From Armatimonadota bacterium (GTDB lineage: Bacteria > Armatimonadota > JAAZEB01), in contig DUUU01000654.1 in assembly GCA_012841485.1 (NCBI GenBank), forward strand, positions 1-41,700: a stretch of DNA of 41,700 bases, in the 5' to 3' direction. Positions 24,502 to 35,129 of this stretch are shown here, piece after piece. Each line of letters begins with the position of its first letter. Within the stretch, counting starts at the first letter, position 1. The notes beneath the pieces were generated by a model, which saw nothing but the letters and a program-made list of their open reading frames with translations, was not told where the DNA came from and did no database searches. The position numbers and the translations under genes are program-made.

Positions 24502-25647
24502 ATGATCGACGCGGAGAACTACCACCGGCTGAGTGGCGAGATTGGGGATTGCGTCCGGGAGGATCGCGCCATGCTGGACCAGCTGCGCAGCGAAATCCGC
24601 CCTTTGGCTCACCAGGTGCGGCGCATCCAACCCCGCTCAACCACGTCTATCGCCGTGGTCGGCACGGATGGTGGCAATAACCGCGTCCAGTTTGATCCCT
24701 TCCTCATCCAGATCATACGCGTCGTCGATTCGAGCAACAACGAGTACTGCCTAGAAGCCGTGACCCCTTCGACCAACCTGGCCGCTTTAAGCGCCGCCCA
24801 ATTCAGCACGGACGGAAGTCCTCAGACGGCGCTGGGTCGGATGATGGCCTTCCTGAACGTCCGGCATTTGGCGGAACTGAGCGACATGATTCATGTGGAC
24901 GGCCAAGGGCGAGCGATGAGCCCATCCTGGATCCGGATCTACCGTGAGTTGGTCGAGTGGGCTGTGCTCTTCTCAGTGGTCCGTGAGAAGGAGTTCGGCA
25001 CCGACACGATCATCGTGTACGACGGTCTACTGCGCAGTATCGTCTTCAGCGGCAACCTCTTCCAGCACTACCTCGATGGCCTAGGAGCGGCGATCTCGGA
25101 GCACTACCGTCGGAGCCGCCGCCGCATCTACCTGGCAGGAGTAGCGAAGAGCAGCAAGGTGCTCGCCCGTTACCGTTTGGCGATGCACCTGGAGCGCATC
25201 CTCGCTACTACCTATCCGGCCTACGTCGAAGTGCCCCCGGAGGTAGAACAGAAGGCGTATCTGTGGCCGCAGTACGTGGAGGATGCGGACCAGCGAGAGG
25301 AAGAGCGCCAGGTAGTCAGACTGGCGGGTGGCAGGCTCTTTTTCGTGAAGTTCGGGAGCGGCGTCTTCGATCCGATCTGGCCCGTGGATATCTACCAACC
25401 CCAGGCAGGCGAAGCGCAGACGATCCTCGGCTGCATGCTGGCGGACGCTATCAACGGCTTCCCCGTACCTTACTACCCGCTCTGCCTGCAGAAAGCGCAC
25501 GAGAATGCTGCGATGGTAGACATGGACTTCGATATCCTGCAGGACGCCATCTTCGACGCCATCCGGACAACGTTTGCCGAGGACGCCCCCGAACTAGACA
25601 CCTTCCGCTTCCAGGATGTGGACGTATCACAACATCGCTATAGCTAG
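24502..25647 (+). CDS. nurA: NurA-domain nuclease
   Basis: 381 aa. The NurA active-site pattern is visible: VVGTDGG with D56 as first metal ligand, Glu in RELVEW (E149/E152), IVYDGLLRS with D174, LAGVAKSSK with K216 in the conserved 'GVxKxS' block, and the C-terminal YYPLCLQKAHENAA with the family's 'P-x(n)-AH' histidine. NurA is a 5'-3' and endo nuclease that works with the HerA translocase to resect DNA ends. Here it is immediately upstream of a herA gene, 12 bases apart, confirming the pairing. The ATG at 24502 has GAGG 7 bases upstream. First gene of the plus-strand operon. In a defence context it probably degrades invading DNA loaded by HerA. Confidence 0.87.
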   Translation: MIDAENYHRLSGEIGDCVREDRAMLDQLRSEIRPLAHQVRRIQPRSTTSIAVVGTDGGNNRVQFDPFLIQIIRVVDSSNNEYCLEAVTPSTNLAALSAAQFSTDGSPQTALGRMMAFLNVRHLAELSDMIHVDGQGRAMSPSWIRIYRELVEWAVLFSVVREKEFGTDTIIVYDGLLRSIVFSGNLFQHYLDGLGAAISEHYRRSRRRIYLAGVAKSSKVLARYRLAMHLERILATTYPAYVEVPPEVEQKAYLWPQYVEDADQREEERQVVRLAGGRLFFVKFGSGVFDPIWPVDIYQPQAGEAQTILGCMLADAINGFPVPYYPLCLQKAHENAAMVDMDFDILQDAIFDAIRTTFAEDAPELDTFRFQDVDVSQHRYS

Positions 25648-25659
25648 AGGGGAGAGAGC

Positions 25660-27789
25660 ATGCCGAGTATCGAGATGTTCCCTCGCGAAGAGGTGGTGGG
25701 CGTCTTTCGAGGCTTCCAAGAGAGTGGGCTGGAATTCCATGCCGACTTGGTGCTCCCCTATCGCAATGAATTCCAGAACCTCCCGATGCACGGCCAGTTC
25801 CTCCTGGTGCAGCTTGAGACGCCAGACGAGGCCGTGTTGGGCCGGATCGCGTCCTTCTCTGCTGAAGGGAAGCTCTCGTCTGGGCTGGGGGAGGATTTCA
25901 ACATCCGAGCTATGCGCGAGAACCGTCAGGTCCCGGAGGAGTTGCGCGAGAACTACCTGAAGTACCGCGTGAACATCCGAGTCCTAGGCGTGCTCCGTGC
26001 TAACGGCAGGGGCGGGCTTACCTTCGTGCCCTCTCACCGGCGTCTGCCACACGTAGGCAGTCCGGTAGCATTCGCCTCTCCACAGGTACTCCGAGAAATC
26101 GCTGGGCACAACGGCGCCGGTGCCGCCATCGGCTACTTTGCCCTAGGCGAGTACGTTTACGCAGCAGGAAGTGAGGGCTTCAAGCCTCTAGAATGGATGC
26201 AGGTGCGCTCTCCCGAAGTGCTGGTGAAGTTCCCCATCGACAGCCTGGTGTCTCGGCGCTCTTTCATCTTCGCCCGCGCCGGTTTCGGCAAATCAAACCT
26301 GAATAAACTCCTCTTTAGCAAGCTCTATGAAGAGACACCCACGGTACTGAAACGCGGCGGAAAACGCGTTCCTGTGGGCACAGTGATCTTTGACCCCGAC
26401 GGCGAGTATTTCTGGCCGGATGATAAGGGGCGCCCCGGCCTGTGTGATGTGCCCGCCCTGCAAGATAAGCTCGTAGTATTCACACCCAGGAGCGGCCCGA
26501 GCCAGTTCTACCAGTCGTTCGTCGCCGGCGGGATCAAGCTGGACATCCGGCGGCTCAAACCCGCTGATGTCATCGCCATTGCCCTGGGACCAGACCGACA
26601 GGAACAGCAGAACGTGCGCAAGCTGCGTGGCCTGGACCAGGGGCGATGGGAGCGACTCGTCAACATGATCGACGCGAATGGCAACGCCACTCCCCTGCAG
26701 GATATCGCCGCCATTCTCGATCTAGAAAAAAGCGGCCAAGATGCCGAGACGCTGGCGGCACGGGCAAACATGACCGCCATCGTGCGTATGCTCCATGACA
26801 AGAGCAGCCAACTGATGGATCTCCTCATGCGGGCGCTCTCCGAAGGTAAGCTGTGCGTGGTGGACGTCTCACAGATGCGGGGTACACAATCGCTGGTGCT
26901 CTCTGGCCTCATTCTTCGCCGCATCTTCAACCGCAACCAGGAGGAGTTCACCTCGGCGGAGCCGCGCACGATCCCAACCATCGCCGTCGTAGAAGAGGCC
27001 CAATCCGTCCTGAACGAGGGAGCAGCAGGCGCGGAACCATACATCTCCTGGGTGAAAGAGGGACGCAAATACGACCTAGGGGCGGTCTTGGTCACCCAGC
27101 AGCCAGGGAGCATCCCCATGGAGATCCTGAGCCAGGGAGACAACTGGTTCGTCTTTCACCTTCTCTCCGCCGCCGACTTGATTAACCTGCAGCGTGCAAA
27201 TGCACACTTCAGTCAAGACCTCCTCAGCGCGCTGCTGAACAAGCCGATCCCCGGTCACGGCGTGTTCTGGAGTTCGGTTGCGGGAAAGCCCTACCCTGTT
27301 CCGCTCCGGGTGCTCTCATTCGAGCAGATGTACCCCGTTCTGGATCCCGACTACAGCCGGGGGCCGGCGGAGACCTATGCGGCCCGGCTGAAGGAGGAAT
27401 TCCGGCGCACGCTCGCCCAGGCCGAGGCCGGGCGCCCAGGCGACCGGAGAAATCTGAGCGAAGTCGGTGACCTATTCTCCGAGCTGGATCCCGAAGCTTC
27501 CAGTGGCCCTGATCCCCTCGCACTCTATGAGGAGCACGCCATTACCGCCCTCAGCAAGAACCAGCGCCTGATGGCAAAGCTGCGGGGCAACGGCGCATCG
27601 TGGGGCGAGGTGAAGTACTGCCTCAAAGAGAACCTGCCCGCTACGCTGGACGACCGTGACCAGTTGGCCTACCAGCTTGTGCCCAAAGCCCTCGACGCAA
27701 TCCTAGGCCCGAGAGACCAGGGCGGCTGGCACTCCTTCCGCGAAGGAGGGCAGGCTCGGGTCAAGGCGGGCAGAGGCGACGGCAGGTGA
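25660..27789 (+). CDS. herA: HerA-type DNA translocase/ATPase
   Basis: 709 aa. The N-terminal about 150 residues fit the HAS-barrel region of HerA. Walker A RAGFGKSN (about 206-213) follows, with VIFDPDGEYFW downstream. The Walker B strand TIAVVEEAQSVL carries E445-E446, Glu in place of the more usual Asp, as in many HerA proteins. The sensor VTQQPGSIP follows. HerA forms hexameric rings that pump DNA into NurA. An AGGGGAGAG RBS precedes the ATG at 25660. The C-terminal about 130 residues, after the core, are extra and helical and may dock to another subunit. It is a different HerA lineage from the 1819-aa fusion on the minus strand. Confidence 0.87.
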   Translation: MPSIEMFPREEVVGVFRGFQESGLEFHADLVLPYRNEFQNLPMHGQFLLVQLETPDEAVLGRIASFSAEGKLSSGLGEDFNIRAMRENRQVPEELRENYLKYRVNIRVLGVLRANGRGGLTFVPSHRRLPHVGSPVAFASPQVLREIAGHNGAGAAIGYFALGEYVYAAGSEGFKPLEWMQVRSPEVLVKFPIDSLVSRRSFIFARAGFGKSNLNKLLFSKLYEETPTVLKRGGKRVPVGTVIFDPDGEYFWPDDKGRPGLCDVPALQDKLVVFTPRSGPSQFYQSFVAGGIKLDIRRLKPADVIAIALGPDRQEQQNVRKLRGLDQGRWERLVNMIDANGNATPLQDIAAILDLEKSGQDAETLAARANMTAIVRMLHDKSSQLMDLLMRALSEGKLCVVDVSQMRGTQSLVLSGLILRRIFNRNQEEFTSAEPRTIPTIAVVEEAQSVLNEGAAGAEPYISWVKEGRKYDLGAVLVTQQPGSIPMEILSQGDNWFVFHLLSAADLINLQRANAHFSQDLLSALLNKPIPGHGVFWSSVAGKPYPVPLRVLSFEQMYPVLDPDYSRGPAETYAARLKEEFRRTLAQAEAGRPGDRRNLSEVGDLFSELDPEASSGPDPLALYEEHAITALSKNQRLMAKLRGNGASWGEVKYCLKENLPATLDDRDQLAYQLVPKALDAILGPRDQGGWHSFREGGQARVKAGRGDGR

Positions 27790-28035
27790 TCTAATGACCT
27801 AATTGTAGAGGCACCGCATGGAGGAATGCCTCGGGCCCGCAAAACTTCTGCTTCACGAGCAGGATCCGGCTGCCAAGGGGGCGAACAACACCCCAGGGCT
27901 ATCTCTTCACGCCACACTCTGCTTGACAGGCGACCCAGCTTGCGCCGATTCACGCCACGACCAGCACCCAGTTGGTGACGCCGTGCCACATGAAGCCCAC
28001 CGGTGTCCTGCGCCTGCAAGCTGATGGAGATGAGC

Positions 28036-30948
28036 ATGAACCAGATCACCCCGTCGCCCGGAAATGTCATCCGCGCCCGTCACCGCCTTTGGCGCGTGGA
28101 TGACGTTCGCAAGAACATAGCGTATGTCACCAGCATCGATGGAGGTGACACCGAGCAACATCAATTCTATATCCCTTTAGAAGAGATCAAGCGCGGCCAG
28201 CTGGAGCGGCCAGACCCCAACCGGGTTGGCACGCCCCAGTTTAACGACCTGCTCCTGCGCGCCTACCGGCTCTCGATGCTGCACGGCACGGCCCCGCTCC
28301 TCAGCCTGCAGCGCAGCAGCGTCATCCCCACCGATTACCAGCTGGTACCCGTGGTGATGGCGCTCGACATGCCGCGTGTCCGCCTGCTCATCGCCGACGA
28401 CGTCGGCCTAGGGAAGACGATCGAGGCGGGGCTGATCGTGACCGAGCTCCTCGCGCGGCAACGAGCACGCAACCTCCTCGTCATCTGCCCGGCTAACCTG
28501 CGCGAGCAGTGGCGCGAGCAGCTCCGTCGCTTCTTCCATCTGGACGCGCGCATCATCTCCTCCCGCCACCGCCGTCAAATGGAGCGCGAGCTCCCCGTTG
28601 GGGCCAACCCCTGGGAGTTCTACCCGTTTCTCATCACCTCGGTGGACTATGCCAAGGAGAGCTCCATCAAGCACCAGATCCTCGCCCAGCGGTGGGACAT
28701 CGTCGTCATCGACGAGGCGCATGGCGTCGCCAAGCCGCACCAAAACACTCCCGACGAGGAGGTGGAGATGGAGCGGTGGAAGTTCGCCCAGGAGCTGGCT
28801 CAGTCTGAGAAGGTGAATCATCTCCTGCTTCTCACGGCAACGCCCCACTCCGGCTATACCGACAGCTACGCCAGCCTGCTTCGCCTCCTCGATGTGGGCG
28901 CGGTCAGCGGCCCAGACCACCTGCCACAAATTCACCGCGAGGTGGCACGCAAGCACGTCTGCCAGAGGCGCCGGCGCGACCTGGAACAGTGGTTTTCCAG
29001 CGGCGATGGCCAGGCCAGCCCCTTCCCCGAACGCGACCAGGCAGAGATCATCGTCCCGATCGGGAATGCGGAGCGGGAGGCCATCAAGGCGATCCGCGAG
29101 TACGGCGCGGCGGTGATGGAAACAGCGCTTGGCACGCGGCACTACTATATCGCCCAGTGGACCGTACTCCACCTTCACAGGCGCGGCCTCAGCTCGCCAG
29201 AGGCGCTGCGCCGCTCGCTTAAGCGCCGCGAGGAAAGCCTCCAACAACGGCGCAACCGCCTGGAAATAGACGCCAATGAGGCAGATCCCACGGTGCCGGC
29301 CGAGGTAGCCCGGGCGAACGTGCTGGATACCGACACGGGCGAGCGCATCGATGAGGAAGAGGCCGGACGGCGCGTGGAGCGCATGCTCTATGGAAGCCCG
29401 GAAGCAATCGACGCGGAGCTGGAGCTCATCGCCAAGGCACTGGAGGCCGCGCGCAAGGTCACCCCGAAGCACGACAGCAAGCTGAAGAAGCTCCTCACCG
29501 AGGTGCTCCCCGAGCAGCTGCGCATCTACCCCAAAGTGCTCATCTTCACCAAGTATAAGGACACCCTCGAATACCTGGAGCAACAGATCCGCGGGCACCC
29601 CGCTTTCAAGGGGATTGAGGTACACACCCTCCATGGCGACATGAATGAACGCCAGCGGCGCGAGGGCTTTGCCAAGTTCGAAAAGGCAGAAAAGGCGGTG
29701 CTCATTGCCACGGACTGCATCTCGGAGGGGGTGAACCTGCAACACGCTTGCGCGCAGATCATTCACTATGAGCTTCCGTGGAACCCCAACCGGCTCGAGC
29801 AGCGGAACGGGCGCGTGGACCGCTTCGGCCAGCGTGAGCCCGTCGTCTACATCCGCACCCTGGTGATGGACGAGCGCCTCGATATGGCCATGCTGCGCCT
29901 GCTCGTGCAAAAAGCAGCGGCAATTCGCTCGGAGTACGGGTGGTGCCCCCCCTACTTCGCCGACGAGCGCGAGATCATCCGCATCCTGGAGGCCAAGGGT
30001 CTTGCCCCAATCGGCCCAGACGGCCAGCTTGCCTTCTCCTTTGAAGACTCCGGCGGCGAGGATGACGGCCTGGAGCTTTACCCGCGCGACGCGTTGCAGC
30101 GCATTCACTCCGAGAGCTTCTATGGCCAGACCGATATTCAGCTGCCCGATGTCCAGCAACGCCTGCGCAAAACCTACGATACCGTGGCCTCGCCCGAACA
30201 GGTGTGCGAGTTTGTCCACAGCGCGCTCAGCCGCTTCGGGTGCATCGTCTCCGAGAACGACGACGGCACCTATCGCATCGTGGTCAACGAACCGAACCTG
30301 CAAATGGCAGATACCGATAACACGGTGGAGAGAGCCACGTTCGACCCAAAAGTGGCCCTCGATGACCCGGAAGTGATCGTTCTCGACCTCGGCCACCCGC
30401 TCGTGCGCCGACTCATCGACGTGGTGAAGCTCTCCGTGTTCCGGCATGAAAGACACTACGGGCGCACCGCCTATCGCGTCACCCCGGACGTCGAGGAGGT
30501 CACGGCGCTCCTCTACGTGCTGGCGCGCTATCAGGTGAAGACCAAGCCGGTGTCCATTATCGAGGAGCTGATACCTCTCGTCCTGCCGGTTTACTCCGAT
30601 CGCCCGCTTCCCTCCGCGCAGGCCGAGGCGCTGCTGAACGCCAAATTAAGCCCGCAGACGCGCACAACAGACGAAGTGTGCAAAACCCTCGCCGACCTAC
30701 TCGAGCGGAACGACCTCGAACCAATCATCGCCAGGGCGGTGGACGAGCGAAAAGCCGAGATCGTGGCGGAGCGCCGGGAGTGGCTGAGGGCGATGGGCAC
30801 GGATGGCGAGGAGCCTATGGGGCTCGATACCGCACCAACCTCAGAGACACCACAGGCCTCCCAACTGCCGGAGTGGCTAAAAGGCGTGGACCAGCTTGAG
30901 GTGGCCTCCACCGACCTGTTGACGATCACTCTCTTCTATCCGGGATAG
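28036..30948 (+). CDS. SNF2-family helicase, DISARM DrmD-like
   Basis: 970 aa from the ATG at 28036, preferred because GGAG lies 6 bases upstream; an in-frame GTG at 28003 would add 11 residues but lacks an RBS. Motifs: Walker A DDVGLGKT (121-128), DEAH box (226-229), TATPH (267-271), C-terminal helicase ISEGVNLQ and QRNGRVDRFGQ (589-599). The DVGLGKTIEAG form with QRNGRxDRFGQ is typical of RapA/HepA and the DrmD helicases of class 1 DISARM. The long C-terminal region (about 640-970) is family specific. The stop is two bases before the methyltransferase ATG, the DrmD-DrmMI order of class 1 DISARM. Likely role: ATP-driven remodelling or translocation on foreign DNA. A 246-base gap separates it from herA. 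Confidence 0.85.
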   Translation: MNQITPSPGNVIRARHRLWRVDDVRKNIAYVTSIDGGDTEQHQFYIPLEEIKRGQLERPDPNRVGTPQFNDLLLRAYRLSMLHGTAPLLSLQRSSVIPTDYQLVPVVMALDMPRVRLLIADDVGLGKTIEAGLIVTELLARQRARNLLVICPANLREQWREQLRRFFHLDARIISSRHRRQMERELPVGANPWEFYPFLITSVDYAKESSIKHQILAQRWDIVVIDEAHGVAKPHQNTPDEEVEMERWKFAQELAQSEKVNHLLLLTATPHSGYTDSYASLLRLLDVGAVSGPDHLPQIHREVARKHVCQRRRRDLEQWFSSGDGQASPFPERDQAEIIVPIGNAEREAIKAIREYGAAVMETALGTRHYYIAQWTVLHLHRRGLSSPEALRRSLKRREESLQQRRNRLEIDANEADPTVPAEVARANVLDTDTGERIDEEEAGRRVERMLYGSPEAIDAELELIAKALEAARKVTPKHDSKLKKLLTEVLPEQLRIYPKVLIFTKYKDTLEYLEQQIRGHPAFKGIEVHTLHGDMNERQRREGFAKFEKAEKAVLIATDCISEGVNLQHACAQIIHYELPWNPNRLEQRNGRVDRFGQREPVVYIRTLVMDERLDMAMLRLLVQKAAAIRSEYGWCPPYFADEREIIRILEAKGLAPIGPDGQLAFSFEDSGGEDDGLELYPRDALQRIHSESFYGQTDIQLPDVQQRLRKTYDTVASPEQVCEFVHSALSRFGCIVSENDDGTYRIVVNEPNLQMADTDNTVERATFDPKVALDDPEVIVLDLGHPLVRRLIDVVKLSVFRHERHYGRTAYRVTPDVEEVTALLYVLARYQVKTKPVSIIEELIPLVLPVYSDRPLPSAQAEALLNAKLSPQTRTTDEVCKTLADLLERNDLEPIIARAVDERKAEIVAERREWLRAMGTDGEEPMGLDTAPTSETPQASQLPEWLKGVDQLEVASTDLLTITLFYPG

Positions 30949-30950
30949 CC

Positions 30951-33900
30951 ATGGCACAGACGCAGAACATCACGGTTTCGGGCGGAATCCTCACCCAGCA
31001 GTTCATCGAGGCGCTGCGCGAGGAGCGCGTCGCCCACCCCAAAGCGCAGCCGGACTCCTTCACCACCCAAGATGGGCAAAAGCCCAAGCCCGCCGAGCTG
31101 GCGAAGGATATCACAGCGGCCTGGAATCTTGCCCTGGAGCACTGGGAGACAGTGCGCGCCCGCGTCAGGGAGCTGGACCTGCCCGCTGCTCGCCGGCGCT
31201 GGATCATCCCCTTCCTCCACCTGCTGGAGTTCGAGCCGCACTACCTCCGCTCGGCGGTCACCGTGCCTATCGAGGGTGGCGAGGAGCTGCGCTTCTCCCT
31301 CTCGCACCGGGGCTGGAGTGGCGACCACGCGCCAATCATCCACACGGTGGCCCCCGCCCAATCGCTGGATGCCCGCGAGGGAACCGGGCGCGGAGCCAAA
31401 AGCCCTCACGATACCCTCCAGGCCTACCTCAACGCCGCGCGCGACGAGACCTGGGGAATCGTCACCAACGGCATCTCGCTCCGCCTGCTGCGTGACTTCC
31501 ACCACACCTACACCAAAGGCTACGTGGAGTTCGATCTGCAGAACATTTTGGAAGAGCGCAGCTTCTCCGACTTCCTCGCCCTCTACCGGCTCTGCCACTC
31601 CTCGCGCTTCCTGCCCGATGCCGAGGGGAAGCCGCCCCTGGAGCACTTCTACGAGCACTGCATCGCCACCGGAATCGCCGTGGGCCGCGACCTACAGGGG
31701 AACGTCAAGCACGCCATCGAGGCGCTGGCCAACGGCTTCTTGCAGGGAGAATTAATTGGCAAGCTCCAGCGCGATGACCAGGCCTGTCGCGACTTCTACT
31801 CCGAGATCCTGCACGTCATCTACCGCATCCTCTTTCTCCTCTATGCCGAGCAGCGGGGGATGATGCCCGGGCGCAACAGCCTCTACGCCCAGGAGTACTC
31901 CATCACCGCGCTGCGCGAGCGCGCCGAAAAGGGCGTGCCGGCGCGCGATACCCATCTCGACCTGTGGGAAGGCCTGAAGGTCACCTTCCGCATGGTGGAA
32001 AAGGGCGTGCCCGAACTCGGGATCTTCCCCTATAACGGCGCGCTCTTCTCGCCGGAGAAGATCGGTAGGCTGAACGACCTCACCTGCTGCAACAGCGAGT
32101 TGCTGAAGGCTATCCGGTATCTGACGCTCATTGAGAAGGGGCGCGTGCTCCAGCGAATTAGCTATGCCGACCTGGGCGTGGAGGAGATCGGCAGCATCTA
32201 CGAGAGCCTGCTGGAATACACCCCCCGGGTGACTACGACCCGCGAAGAGATCGACGGCCAACCCGTTCCCGCCAACCGCTTCATCCTCGACCCGCGTGGC
32301 TCCGGGCGCAAGACGAGCGGGAGCTACTACACGCCCCCGCAACTGGTGAACCCACTGATCGAGTCCGCGCTCAAGCCGGTCTTTGAGGAGCGCGTGCGCG
32401 AGGCGCTCAAGCTCCCCATCAAACAGCCCCTGACGCTAACGTCATTGAAGCCCGAACAGCAGCAAGCGGCGGAAGAGGCGATCCTGGCGCTCCGCGTCTG
32501 CGACCCGGCCTGCGGCAGCGGCGCCTTCCTCACCGCCGCCACCAACTTCCTCGGCCAGCAACTGGCGATTGTGCGCACCGGCGACGAATATCCCCCCGAG
32601 GCCGAGGTCCGCAAGGCCCGCCGCGACGTGCTCTCGCACTGCATCTATGGCGTCGACCTGAACCCGATGGCCGTCGAGCTGTGCAAAGTCTCCCTCTGGA
32701 TCAACGCCTGCGTGCAAGACCTGCCCCTCAACTTCCTCGACGGGCACATCCGCTGCGGCAACAGCCTGATCGGCGTGCTGGACCCGGCGGCGCTCGAACA
32801 GGGCATCCCCGACGCGGCCTTCACCCCCGTCACCGGCGACAACACGGCGGTGGCAGCCTCCTTCAAGAAGCGCAACAAGCAGGAGCGTGAGGGGCAAGCC
32901 ACCCTCGCATTCGACGCGCAGCCGGTCGTCGAACACCTGCGGCGCTACGGCGACCAGTTCCGCCAGCTCGCCGACGCCCTGGAGACCACTCCCGAGGAGG
33001 TGCAGCGCAAGGCAAACAGCTTCCAGGAGTTTCGCCAGCGCCCCGATTGGCGCAAAGACAAGATTGCCTGCGACCTGTGGACCGCCGCCTTCTTCGCCCC
33101 CCTCACCGATGCCGACGACCCGAAGGTGCCCACCACCGCCCGCCTGCGCGACTACCGGGAGCGCGACATCATCGACGGCCGCCTCCTGGGGGCGGTGACC
33201 GAACTGGCCACGAAACACCGCTTCTTCCACTGGCACCTGGAGTTCCCCGACGTGTTCGAGGACGGCGGCTTCGACGTGGTGCTTGGCAATCCGCCCTGGG
33301 AGCGGATCAAGCTGCAGGAAAAGGAGCACTGGGCGGATGACCCCTACATCGTGGGGGCCCGCAACAAAGCCGAGCGCGAGCGGCGTATCGGCGAGTACAG
33401 GCACGCCGCGGATGCCCGCAAGCGCGCGCGCATTGCCCGCTTCGATGCCGCGAAACGGGCGGCTGAGGCCACATCGGAGTTTGTCCGGGAGAGCGGATGT
33501 TTCCCGCTCACCGGCCTCGGCGACGTGAACACCTATGCCCTCTTCGCGGAGTTGGCGCACTGTCTCATCAACTCCCACGGTCGCTCCGGTGTGATCGTGC
33601 CTACGGGGATCGCCACCGATGACACCTACAAGCGGTTCTTCGCTGACCTCAACGACAAGCAGGCGCTGGTATCGCTGTTTGATTTCGAGAACCGCGAGCG
33701 GCTCTTCCCGGCGGTGGATAGCCGAATGAAGTTCTGCCTGCTCACCATCACTGGCGCGCAGTCACCGCGGGCGGCGCTGGCGTTCTTCTGCCACGATGCC
33801 GAGCACGCGCGCGACCCCAAGCGCCGTTTCGCGCTCTCCGCCGCGGAACTGGCCCTCCTCAACCCGAACACGCGCACCTGCCCGATCTTCCGCACCCGCG

Positions 33901-35066
33901 CCGACGCGGAGCTGACCACGGCGATCTACCGCCGCGTGCCGGTGCTGGTGAACGAGGGCACCGGCCAGAACCCATGGGGCATCCGGTTCATGGCGATGCT
34001 CCATATGACGAATGACAGCGGCCTGTTCCACACCGAACCGGGGCCGGGTCTCCTCCCCCTCTACGAGGCGAAGCTGCTGCACCAGTTCGAGCACCGCTGG
34101 GCCACCTACGCGGGCCGGGAGACGCGCGACTGCCTGCCGGCGGAGAAGGCGGATCCGGCCTTCGCCGTGACGCCACGCTACTGGGTGGCAAGCGAGGCGG
34201 TGCAGTCGCGCCTGGACGCGGCCGGGTGGAACCGGGGCTGGCTCCTCGGCTTCCGCGACATCGCGCGTTCTACAGACAAACGCACCGCCATCTTCAGCCT
34301 CTTGCCGCGCGTGGGAGTGGGGAACAATGCGCCACTGGTCATGTTTGATGGTGACATTTCGGGGCTGCTGGCAGGGTGTTTTCTGGGCAATGCCGATGCC
34401 CTTGTGATGGACTACACTGCGCGCCAGAAGGTGGGTGGAACGTCACTCGGCTTCTTTATCCTCAAGCAGCTTCCGCTGCTGCCGCCGGCGGCCTACACGC
34501 CGGAAGAGCGGCGCTTCATCGTGCCGCGCGTCCTCGAACTGGTCTACACCGCCTGGGACATCAAGCCGTTCGCCGATGACGTGTGGCGGGATGCGGATGA
34601 CACGCTGCGGCGTATACTGAAGCGGCAGCACGAGGAGAACCGGCAGGCGACCGGCGGGCACGAGTGGGCACCACCGGAGTGGGCGGAGATCGCGCCGGAT
34701 GGCTGCCCGCTGCCGCCGTTCAAGTGGGATGAGGAGCGCCGGGCGGTCCTGCGCGCCGAACTTGACGCCTACTACGCCCGGCTGTATGGGCTGAACCGGA
34801 AGCAGTTGCGCTACATCCTCGACCCGCACGGCCTGAGCGAGAGGGAGTTGGAGGATATCCTGGACCCCTGGGAGGACCCCACGTGCAGCGGGCCACACCT
34901 GCTGCCGGAAAAACCGGCGCTGGAGTTCCCGAGCGAGACGTTCCGGGTGCTGAAGGAGAAGGAGGAGCGACTGTACGGGGAGTACCGCACGCGCCGGCTG
35001 GTGCTGGACGCGTGGGCGCGGCTGGAGCGTGAGCGCCTGATGCCGGAACCGTACGGGGGGCATTGA
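30951..35066 (+). CDS. Eco57I/PglX-type N6-adenine DNA methyltransferase, DrmMI-like
   Basis: 1371 aa. Motif I DPACGSGAF (D518-F526) binds S-adenosylmethionine; the catalytic motif NPPW (780-783) specifies N6-adenine methylation. A GSYYTPPQLV segment about 60 residues before motif I is characteristic of Eco57I/PglX-type enzymes. The N-terminal 450 residues include WGIVTNGISLRLLRD, often found in type IIG/ISP-like enzymes; I do not see a clear nuclease active site there. The C-terminal about 500 residues probably include target recognition. Size and context match DrmMI of DISARM and PglX of BREX. It starts two bases after the helicase stop. Expected function: methylate host DNA as the self mark. 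Confidence 0.87.
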   Translation: MAQTQNITVSGGILTQQFIEALREERVAHPKAQPDSFTTQDGQKPKPAELAKDITAAWNLALEHWETVRARVRELDLPAARRRWIIPFLHLLEFEPHYLRSAVTVPIEGGEELRFSLSHRGWSGDHAPIIHTVAPAQSLDAREGTGRGAKSPHDTLQAYLNAARDETWGIVTNGISLRLLRDFHHTYTKGYVEFDLQNILEERSFSDFLALYRLCHSSRFLPDAEGKPPLEHFYEHCIATGIAVGRDLQGNVKHAIEALANGFLQGELIGKLQRDDQACRDFYSEILHVIYRILFLLYAEQRGMMPGRNSLYAQEYSITALRERAEKGVPARDTHLDLWEGLKVTFRMVEKGVPELGIFPYNGALFSPEKIGRLNDLTCCNSELLKAIRYLTLIEKGRVLQRISYADLGVEEIGSIYESLLEYTPRVTTTREEIDGQPVPANRFILDPRGSGRKTSGSYYTPPQLVNPLIESALKPVFEERVREALKLPIKQPLTLTSLKPEQQQAAEEAILALRVCDPACGSGAFLTAATNFLGQQLAIVRTGDEYPPEAEVRKARRDVLSHCIYGVDLNPMAVELCKVSLWINACVQDLPLNFLDGHIRCGNSLIGVLDPAALEQGIPDAAFTPVTGDNTAVAASFKKRNKQEREGQATLAFDAQPVVEHLRRYGDQFRQLADALETTPEEVQRKANSFQEFRQRPDWRKDKIACDLWTAAFFAPLTDADDPKVPTTARLRDYRERDIIDGRLLGAVTELATKHRFFHWHLEFPDVFEDGGFDVVLGNPPWERIKLQEKEHWADDPYIVGARNKAERERRIGEYRHAADARKRARIARFDAAKRAAEATSEFVRESGCFPLTGLGDVNTYALFAELAHCLINSHGRSGVIVPTGIATDDTYKRFFADLNDKQALVSLFDFENRERLFPAVDSRMKFCLLTITGAQSPRAALAFFCHDAEHARDPKRRFALSAAELALLNPNTRTCPIFRTRADAELTTAIYRRVPVLVNEGTGQNPWGIRFMAMLHMTNDSGLFHTEPGPGLLPLYEAKLLHQFEHRWATYAGRETRDCLPAEKADPAFAVTPRYWVASEAVQSRLDAAGWNRGWLLGFRDIARSTDKRTAIFSLLPRVGVGNNAPLVMFDGDISGLLAGCFLGNADALVMDYTARQKVGGTSLGFFILKQLPLLPPAAYTPEERRFIVPRVLELVYTAWDIKPFADDVWRDADDTLRRILKRQHEENRQATGGHEWAPPEWAEIAPDGCPLPPFKWDEERRAVLRAELDAYYARLYGLNRKQLRYILDPHGLSERELEDILDPWEDPTCSGPHLLPEKPALEFPSETFRVLKEKEERLYGEYRTRRLVLDAWARLERERLMPEPYGGH

Positions 35067-35129
35067 CGGGAGCCACTAGAGTGTGCAATGCGGCAGAGGA
35101 CCGCTCTGGTATAGGGAGGATGCACCGCC

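Noticed and set aside
27790..28035. Small gene between herA and the SNF2 helicase (68-codon frame at 27818-28024)
   Set aside because: No recognisable protein features. A TTGACA at 27923-27928 has no acceptable -10 partner, so neither a gene nor a promoter is claimed.
28408..30456. 682-codon open frame on the minus strand
   Set aside because: It is antisense to the SNF2 helicase, whose motifs are all intact; the composition (Val, Leu, Ala, His rich) is the usual shadow of GC-rich coding sequence.
32442..33578. 378-codon minus-strand frame
   Set aside because: Antisense to the methyltransferase motif I to NPPW region, which is clearly coding.
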